Below are positions 58,939-64,000 of a DNA stretch of 64,000 bases, in pieces. Every line of letters begins with the position of its first letter. Position 1 is the stretch's first letter. Both the position numbers and the translations under genes were made by a program. The notes beneath the pieces were generated by a model. The model did no database searches. It worked only from the letters and a program-made list of their open reading frames with translations, and was not told the DNA's origin. The stretch lies in assembly GCF_000026105.1 (NCBI RefSeq), contig NC_008027.1:1236501-1300500 (forward strand). The letters run 5' to 3'. Origin of the DNA: Pseudomonas entomophila L48 (GTDB taxonomy: Bacteria > Pseudomonadota > Gammaproteobacteria > Pseudomonadales > Pseudomonadaceae).

Positions 58939-59689
58939 ATTGATGTTGCTGGCCGCATTGGTGGCCCCCATGGCCCAGGCCGAAAGTCTCGAAGTTGCCG
59001 CCCATTCCATGTTGCGCCTGCCGAACAAGGCGGCCAGCGTGCACCTGCAGCATTTGCGGGTAGCGGACTCGGGGACCTTGCTGCTGCCGGCGAGCTTGAG
59101 CGAGCTGAAGATCGACCGGCTTGAATTGGGCCGTGATGCGCGCATTGCCGTTGCACCGGCCGAGGGAGCGCTGAGTATCGCGGTGGCCCATGCCTCCCAG
59201 GGCGAAGGCAGCGAGATCAGTGCACCGGGTGCGCCAGGCACTTACGAGCGCAGTGCGCGCCCGGGCCGCAACCTTGAGTTGCGATTGGCTGAACTGGAGG
59301 CTGACCGGTTGGCAATCGATGCCCGCGGCGGCGCGGGGGCGCCGGGGTATTTCGGGCTCGATGGCGCCAATGGCAAATCGGGTGGTTGTACCTGGGGGCA
59401 GGCCAGCCGTGGGGCCAATGGCGATGATGGTGGCAATGGGCATGATGGGGCATCGGGTGGACGGGTCCGTCTCGCGGTGCCTGACAGCTTCCCGCGCGAG
59501 CGGATCGTGGTTCGGCTGGATGGCGGCGCGCCAGGGAAGCCGGGGGCCGCGGGGCGCGCCGGCGTGGGAGGGGCAAGCAAGGGTTGCCTGGTCTACAGCA
59601 CCGATGCCGGGGCCAATGGACGGCCAGGGCGGGAAGGGCAGCCTGGGTTGGCGGGGGCTTCCGGAGAGCTGATCATTCAGCGGTTGTGA
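58931..59689 (+). CDS. Exported glycine-rich, collagen-like protein
   Basis: A 252-residue protein with signal peptide (MRKLMLLAALVAPMAQA, cleavage after about residue 17). Residues about 18-125 look like a beta-helical or adhesin-like domain. From about 135 there are Gly-rich, GXY-like tracts (GAPGYFGLDGANGKSGG, GANGDDGGNGHDGASGG, GAPGKPGAAGRAGVGGA, GANGRPGREGQPGLAGASG). Such collagen-like strings are sometimes surface structures. Two Cys pairs may crosslink. The ATG at 58931 lies inside the DUF1145 gene. Confidence 0.8.
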   Translation: MRKLMLLAALVAPMAQAESLEVAAHSMLRLPNKAASVHLQHLRVADSGTLLLPASLSELKIDRLELGRDARIAVAPAEGALSIAVAHASQGEGSEISAPGAPGTYERSARPGRNLELRLAELEADRLAIDARGGAGAPGYFGLDGANGKSGGCTWGQASRGANGDDGGNGHDGASGGRVRLAVPDSFPRERIVVRLDGGAPGKPGAAGRAGVGGASKGCLVYSTDAGANGRPGREGQPGLAGASGELIIQRL

Positions 59690-59876
59690 ATGGATGGTTT
59701 TGGGCGTTGCGGGCAGGTTCATTATCAATGGATCGGCCCACACACCTTCAACCTCGTACGCGAAAGGCGAAGCTCCAACGCCAATGGTCTAGTCTGAAAA
59801 AGACCGGCACCGGCCCAATCCCCACCAAGAGCGCCCGGACCGGACAACCATTCGGAGTCCCCTGGGAGGTGCTCTC

Positions 59877-60983
59877 ATGAGCCTGCTGCTTGAGCCTTAC
59901 ACCCTGCGTCAGCTGACCCTGCCCAACCGCATCGCCGTTTCCCCCATGTGCCAGTATTCCGCTGTCGACGGTCTGGCCAACGATTGGCACCTGGTACACC
60001 TGGGCAGCCGCGCCGTTGGTGGCGCAGGCCTGGTGATCAGTGAAGCCGTCGCCGTCACTGCCGACGGGCGTATCACTGCCGAGGACCTCGGCCTGTGGCA
60101 TGACGACCAGATCCCGCCACTGCAGCGCATCACCCGCTTCATCGCCGCCCAAGGCGCCGTGCCCGGCATCCAGCTTGCCCACGCCGGCCGCAAGGCCAGC
60201 ACCTACAGGCCTTGGCTGGGCAAGCCAGGTAGCGTCAAACCGGAGGACGGGGGGTGGCAGCCGGTAGGCCCTTCGAAGATTGCCTTCGATCCAAAGCACA
60301 CCCCACCCCGCGAACTGACCACCGATGAGATCAAGGGCGTTGTCGACGCGTTCGTAGCGGCAACCGAGCGCGCGTTGAAAGCCGGCTTCAAGGTCGTCGA
60401 GATCCACGCCGCCCATGGCTACCTGCTGCACCAGTTCCTCTCTCCCTTGAGCAACCAACGTCGTGACGACTACGGCAGTTGCTTCGAGAATCGCATTCGC
60501 CTGACCCTGCAGGTGACCGAAGCAGTGCGCAAGGCTTGGCCAGAGGATCTCCCTGTTTTCGTCCGGGTGTCGGCCACCGATTGGGTCGAGGACGGCTGGA
60601 ACCCGGATGAAACCGTCGAACTGGCTCGCCGCCTGCGGGGGTTGGGTGTCGACTTGATCGACGTCTCTTCGGGCGGCACCTCGGTCAATGCCGAGATCCC
60701 GACGGGCCCTGGCTACCAGACCCGCTTCGCCGAGCGTGTGCGCAAGGAGTCGGAGATCGCCACCGGCACCGTCGGCATGATCACCGAACCAGCTCAGGCC
60801 GAGCACATCCTGCGCACCGGCCAGGCCGATGTGATCTTCCTTGCCCGGGAACTGCTGCGCGACCCGTACTGGCCATTGCATGCCGACGATGACCTGGGCG
60901 GCAACAAGGCCACCTGGCCGGCCCAGTACCAGCGGGCGACCAGCCGCGCGAACCCGATTCACGAGTCGGACCTGCGCGACTGA
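59877..60983 (+). CDS. NADH:flavin oxidoreductase, Old Yellow Enzyme family (YqjM-like)
   Basis: A 368-residue FMN TIM barrel. NRIAVSPMCQYSAVDG contains the Cys and Tyr of the YqjM/XenA class; IQLAHAGRKAS, VVEIHAAHGYLLHQFLSP (catalytic His residues) and the C-terminal VIFLARELLRDPYWP phosphate-binding segment are intact. It reduces activated C=C bonds such as enones; the natural substrate is unknown. It resembles but is not identical to xenobiotic reductase XenA. GGGAGGT precedes the ATG. Confidence 0.93.
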   Translation: MSLLLEPYTLRQLTLPNRIAVSPMCQYSAVDGLANDWHLVHLGSRAVGGAGLVISEAVAVTADGRITAEDLGLWHDDQIPPLQRITRFIAAQGAVPGIQLAHAGRKASTYRPWLGKPGSVKPEDGGWQPVGPSKIAFDPKHTPPRELTTDEIKGVVDAFVAATERALKAGFKVVEIHAAHGYLLHQFLSPLSNQRRDDYGSCFENRIRLTLQVTEAVRKAWPEDLPVFVRVSATDWVEDGWNPDETVELARRLRGLGVDLIDVSSGGTSVNAEIPTGPGYQTRFAERVRKESEIATGTVGMITEPAQAEHILRTGQADVIFLARELLRDPYWPLHADDDLGGNKATWPAQYQRATSRANPIHESDLRD

Positions 60984-60984
60984 C

Positions 60985-61317
60985 TCAGCCGCAGGCTGCC
61001 TGGCTGAGAATATCGCTCACCCACTGATTGATGCTCTTCTGCGCCAGTTCGGCCTTGGCGGCCACGCTGGCGTGGAGGGCTGGCTCCAGGCGCAGGCTGA
61101 GCTTTCCGGAGTAGGCTTTCTGCGGTTCACGTCCCAGGCGCAGGCAGGTGTCGAGGTAGTCGTCGACAGCCTCCTCGAAGGCTTGACGCAGTTCGGCGAT
61201 CGACTCGCCGTGGAAGCCGATCACATCACGGATGCCGGCGATGTGGCCGATCAGCAACTGGTCTTCGTCGCTGTATTCGATACGGGCTGAATAGCCGCGG
61301 TAGTTCATGACGTTCAT
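60985..61317 (-). CDS. hicB: HicB-type antitoxin
   Basis: A 110-residue HicB protein: the N-terminal RNase-H-like partial fold (MNYRGYSARIEYSDEDQLLI, GESIAELRQAFEEAVDDYLD) that masks the HicA active site, and a C-terminal ribbon-helix-helix DNA-binding part (YSGKLSLRLEPALHASVAAK). It neutralises HicA and represses the pair. It overlaps hicA by 4 bp and is convergent with the oxidoreductase gene (1-bp gap). Confidence 0.92.
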   Translation of the reverse strand: MNVMNYRGYSARIEYSDEDQLLIGHIAGIRDVIGFHGESIAELRQAFEEAVDDYLDTCLRLGREPQKAYSGKLSLRLEPALHASVAAKAELAQKSINQWVSDILSQAACG

Positions 61318-61568
61318 GGTGTGACTCCTGCCTGCTCCAGGAACTGACGGGCGTCCCGTACCTGGTAGGGTTTGGCGTGCCGGTCGGGATGAGGGTGGTG
61401 GAATGTCGCGACCTCGCCGTTGAGCTCGAAACGCACGCGGGACCCTCTGCCTTCGACGACCTTGGCGCCGAGCGACACCAATAGCGACTCCAGGCGCTGC
61501 CAGTCCAGTGTTCGAGGAACAGGTTTCTTGAATACGAGTTCGAGTAATGCGCGCTGGTGATTATTCAT
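61314..61568 (-). CDS. hicA: HicA-type mRNA interferase toxin
   Basis: An 84-residue HicA-like protein with a dsRBD-like fold: LDWQRLESLLVSLGAKVVEG followed by GSRVRFELNGEVATFHHPHP with the catalytic-type His. HicA cleaves mRNA in a ribosome-independent way. The ATG at 61566-61568 is preferred; the frame is open to 61634 but the upstream bases hold the palindromic operator. Order toxin-antitoxin is normal for hicAB. Confidence 0.88.
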   Translation of the reverse strand: MNNHQRALLELVFKKPVPRTLDWQRLESLLVSLGAKVVEGRGSRVRFELNGEVATFHHPHPDRHAKPYQVRDARQFLEQAGVTP

Positions 61569-61588
61569 GGTATCAGTCTGTGATACCA
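61568..61588 (-). promoter_or_regulatory. Perfect palindrome at the hicA start: likely HicB operator
   Basis: TGGTATCA and TGATACCA are perfect inverted 8-bp arms separated by GTCTG. The site touches the first base of the hicA ATG. Ribbon-helix-helix HicB proteins usually bind such palindromes to repress their own operon. Confidence 0.7.
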
Positions 61589-61712
61589 GTGGTGCGTGCT
61601 TCAATGGATGGGCGGTAGGCAGCAGCAGCCGCAATGACAGGGAATATTCTGCCGAAGGGGCAGTAAAAAGCCGGCGGGAGCAGAGCCCCGACCGGCCTTA
61701 ATCACAGCAGGT

Positions 61713-63137
61713 TCAGTGCTTGAACATCACATGGCGCACGCAGGTGTAGTCCTCCAGCCCGTACATCGACATATCTTTCCCGTAACCGGAATGCTTTTGC
61801 CCGCCATGGGGCATTTCGCTGACCAGCATGAAGTGGGTGTTGACCCAGGTGCACCCGTATTGCAGGCGCGCTGCCAGGCGATGGGCGCGACCGCTGTCAC
61901 GGGTCCATACCGACGAGGCCAGGCCATATTCGGAGTCATTGGCCCACGCCAGCGCCTGGGCCTCATCGCTGAAGCGAGTGACCGAAACCACTGGGCCGAA
62001 CACTTCGTGACGGACGATCTCGTCATCCTGCAGGGCATCGGCGAGCACGGTAGGTTCGAAGAAGAAGCCGTCGCCGGGCAGGGGTTTACCGCCGGTGACC
62101 AGGCGAATGTGCGGCTGGGCGATGGCGCGCTGTACCAGGCCGGCCACCTTGTCGCGGTGCTGGGCGCTGATCAGGGGGCCGAGTTCGGTGTCTGGGGCGT
62201 TCTGCAGGCCAGGCTTGAGGCTGGCCACCGCTTCGCCCAGGCGTTCGACGAAGCGCTCGTAGATGCCGTCCTGCACATACAGGCGGCAGGCAGCGGTGCA
62301 GTCCTGGCCGGCGTTGTAGAAGCCGAAGGTGCGGATCCCCTCGATAGCGGCGTCGATATCGGCGTCGTCGAACACCAGGACCGGGGCCTTGCCGCCCAGC
62401 TCCATGTGCATGCGTTTCACGCTGTCGGCAGTGGCGCCAATGATGTGCGCGCCGGTGGGAATGGAGCCGGTCAGCGAGACCATGCGCACCTTGGGATGGG
62501 TGACCAGCGGATTGCCAACGGTCTGGCCGCGGCCGAAGAGAATGTTCAGGACGCCGGCCGGCAGCAGGCCCTGGACGAGTTCACCCAGGCGCAGGGCGGT
62601 CAGTGGGGTCATCTCCGAAGGCTTGATCACCACGGTATTGCCGGCGGCCAGGGCCGGGGCGATCTTCCATGCCAGCATCATCAACGGGTAGTTCCAGGGC
62701 GCGATGGACGCCACCACGCCCAATGGGTCGCGACGGACCATGGAGGTGTGGCCAGGCAGGTATTCGCCGGCCGCTGAACCACCCAGGCAGCGCGCGGCGC
62801 CGGCGAAATAGCGGAACACGTCGGCAATCGCCGGGATCTCGTCATTGAGCGCGGCGGTATAAGGTTTGCCGCAGTTGTCCGATTCCAGCTTGGCCAGTTC
62901 CTCGCCATGGCGGTCGATCACTTCGGCGATGGCCAGCAACACGGCGGCACGTTCCTTCGGCGTGGTCTGCGACCAGCTTTCAAACGCCTGGTCGGCGGCG
63001 CGCACGGCGGTGTCCACCTGCGCTTCGGTGGCCTCGTTGATCTGCGCCAGGGCGCTGCCCTTGGCCGGGTCGAGCACGGTCCAGGCCGGCCCTTCGCCAT
63101 CCACCAGGCGGCCGTTGATCAGCATTTGGGTTTGCAT
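61713..63137 (-). CDS. NAD(P)-dependent aldehyde dehydrogenase, aminobutyraldehyde dehydrogenase-like
   Basis: A 474-residue [26 protein letters not shown] (cofactor and substrate region), MELGGKAP (general-base Glu) and [11 protein letters not shown] (catalytic Cys) are intact. The length, and the GQDCTAACR motif, match gamma-aminobutyraldehyde dehydrogenases (PatD/YdcW type) of putrescine degradation. The neighbouring permeases resemble the YdcUV/PotBC class, supporting polyamine catabolism. GGAGGA lies 6 nt before the ATG. Confidence 0.9.
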   Translation of the reverse strand: MQTQMLINGRLVDGEGPAWTVLDPAKGSALAQINEATEAQVDTAVRAADQAFESWSQTTPKERAAVLLAIAEVIDRHGEELAKLESDNCGKPYTAALNDEIPAIADVFRYFAGAARCLGGSAAGEYLPGHTSMVRRDPLGVVASIAPWNYPLMMLAWKIAPALAAGNTVVIKPSEMTPLTALRLGELVQGLLPAGVLNILFGRGQTVGNPLVTHPKVRMVSLTGSIPTGAHIIGATADSVKRMHMELGGKAPVLVFDDADIDAAIEGIRTFGFYNAGQDCTAACRLYVQDGIYERFVERLGEAVASLKPGLQNAPDTELGPLISAQHRDKVAGLVQRAIAQPHIRLVTGGKPLPGDGFFFEPTVLADALQDDEIVRHEVFGPVVSVTRFSDEAQALAWANDSEYGLASSVWTRDSGRAHRLAARLQYGCTWVNTHFMLVSEMPHGGQKHSGYGKDMSMYGLEDYTCVRHVMFKH

Positions 63138-63154
63138 CGGGGGCTCCTCCAGGG

Positions 63155-63961
63155 TCATTTGCCACTGCCCGCGACGCTTTCACCGCCGCGGGTCAGGTAA
63201 TAAGCGCCGAGAATCGGCAGCATGGTCACCAGCATCACCAGCATGGCGACCACGTTGGTCACCGGCACGTCGCGCGGGCGGCTGAGCTGGTTGAGCAGCC
63301 AGATGGGCAAGGTGCGCTCGTGGCCGGCGGTGAAGGTGGTGACGATGATTTCGTCGAATGACAGGGCGAAGGCCAGCATGCCGCCGGCCAGCAGCGCCGA
63401 ACCGAGGTTGGGCAGGATGATGTAGCGGAAGGTCTGCCAGCCGTCGGCGCCCAGGTCCATCGACGCCTCGATCAGGCTCTGCGAAGTGCGCCGCAGGCGG
63501 GCGATGACATTGTTGTAGACGATCACCACGCAGAACGTCGCGTGCCCGACCACGATGGTGAACAGGCCAGGCTCGATGCCCAGGCGCTTGAAGGCCGACA
63601 GCAGGGCGATGCCGGTGATGATGCCGGGCAGGGCGATGGGCAGGATCAACATCAGCGAGATACTTTCCTTGCCGAAAAAGCTGCGTCGGTACAGCGCCGC
63701 CGAGGCCAGGGTGCCCAGCACCAGGGCGATCAGCGTGGCCAGGCAGGCCACCTGCAGCGACAACTTGATCGCCTCCAGCACGTCGGGTCGGGCGAAGGCC
63801 ACGCCGAACCACTTCAGGGTGAAGCCCTGGGGCGGGAAGCTGAAGGCTGCGTCTTCGGTGTTGAAGGCATAGAGCAGGATGATCAGGATCGGGAAGTGCA
63901 GGAACAGCAACCCGCCCCACGCCGCCAGGCGCAGGCCTGTCGAGGCTTTTTCAGAGTGCAT
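63155..63961 (-). CDS. ABC transporter permease, PotC/YdcV-like
   Basis: A 268-residue inner-membrane permease with about six helices and the EAA loop ([20 protein letters not shown]) of the spermidine/putrescine family. It lies upstream of the aldehyde dehydrogenase in the same direction (17-bp gap), and its start overlaps the stop of the preceding permease by 11 bp. Presumed partner of PotB/YdcU-type permease and an ATPase beyond the right edge. Confidence 0.92.
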   Translation of the reverse strand: MHSEKASTGLRLAAWGGLLFLHFPILIILLYAFNTEDAAFSFPPQGFTLKWFGVAFARPDVLEAIKLSLQVACLATLIALVLGTLASAALYRRSFFGKESISLMLILPIALPGIITGIALLSAFKRLGIEPGLFTIVVGHATFCVVIVYNNVIARLRRTSQSLIEASMDLGADGWQTFRYIILPNLGSALLAGGMLAFALSFDEIIVTTFTAGHERTLPIWLLNQLSRPRDVPVTNVVAMLVMLVTMLPILGAYYLTRGGESVAGSGK

Positions 63962-64000
63962 CGAAGGCCCCCAGGCGTTTGACGATGGATAGGTACACGG
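63951..64000 (-). CDS. ABC transporter permease, PotB/YdcU-like, C-terminal fragment
   Basis: Only the last 16 codons are inside the window: [15 protein letters not shown] and the stop. This tail is typical of PotB-type permeases. It overlaps the PotC-like gene by 11 bp, as is usual for these permease pairs. The rest lies beyond the right edge. Confidence 0.6.
   Translation of the reverse strand, partial: VYLSIVKRLGAFDAL

Overview
The window is a high-GC chromosomal segment of a fluorescent Pseudomonas, most probably the P. putida group. The evidence is the gene order (aatJQMP-aauSR, then glpDRKF, ybaK, argF, grxD, bfr, bfd, peroxiredoxin, rnt, pyrC, motY, argG, then metG-rnf-nth, apbC, csp, dcd, quiP), which I know from P. 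putida genomes and partly from P. aeruginosa, together with many paired REP elements ending in GTAGGAGC/GCTCCTAC. There is no rRNA, tRNA, CRISPR array, prophage or insertion sequence that I can recognise. Nearly all of it is ordinary core genome.

Layout: 1-15.6 kb holds the N-terminus of a peptidoglycan transglycosylase-like protein, an amino-acid permease, a glutamate-synthase-like flavoprotein, the zinc-free type of ribosomal protein L31, the large helicase Lhr, a NUDIX hydrolase, the regulator MetR, an exported alpha/beta hydrolase, GlpM, and the acidic-amino-acid two-component system AauS/AauR. 15.6-19.1 kb is the AatJQMP glutamate/aspartate ABC transporter. Its upstream region has a textbook sigma-54 -24/-12 element and a perfect TTCGG-N4-CCGAA palindrome that should be the AauR operator. 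19.2-23.3 kb is one giant gene coding for a leucine-rich-repeat protein with a C-terminal NEL-type E3 ubiquitin ligase domain, a predicted host-directed effector or toxin placed between housekeeping genes.

23.3-28.5 kb is the glycerol regulon (glpD, glpR, glpK, glpF) with GlpR-like operators and REP pairs between genes. 28.7-34.2 kb has YbaK, an orphan ABC ATPase overlapping argF, an orphan molybdopterin oxidoreductase and the monothiol glutaredoxin GrxD. 34.3-36.1 kb is an iron/redox block (bacterioferritin, its ferredoxin Bfd with a Fur-like box, and a 2-Cys peroxiredoxin). 36.2-40.4 kb carries rnt-pyrC, motY and argG. Both argF and argG have paired 21-bp half-sites resembling the Pseudomonas ArgR operator.

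40.4-48.5 kb has a small membrane protein, an orphan LuxR-type response regulator, a 58-residue PA3496-like protein, nth, and an unusual rnf-like cluster (A-B-D-G-E) cotranscribed with metG. rnfC is absent, RnfA lacks its two iron-sulfur cysteines, and RnfB lacks its membrane anchor. 48.6-56.9 kb has apbC/mrp, a cold-shock protein, dcd, an aspartoacylase-like hydrolase, a divergent QuiP-type acylase, two small SEC-C zinc proteins, a LEA-like lipoprotein and a DUF6231 protein. 57-59.7 kb is a surface-protein block: two paralogous OmpA-type lipoproteins with an acidic calcium-binding-like repeat, a DUF1145 membrane protein and a glycine-rich collagen-like exported protein. 59.9-64 kb ends with an Old Yellow Enzyme, a HicAB toxin-antitoxin pair with an 8-bp-arm palindrome at its start codon, and a polyamine-type catabolic/transport operon (aldehyde dehydrogenase plus two permeases, the last one truncated).

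The strongest leads for something undescribed are the RnfC-less, cysteine-depleted Rnf-like cluster, the LRR-NEL effector gene, and the acylase with an altered nucleophile motif.
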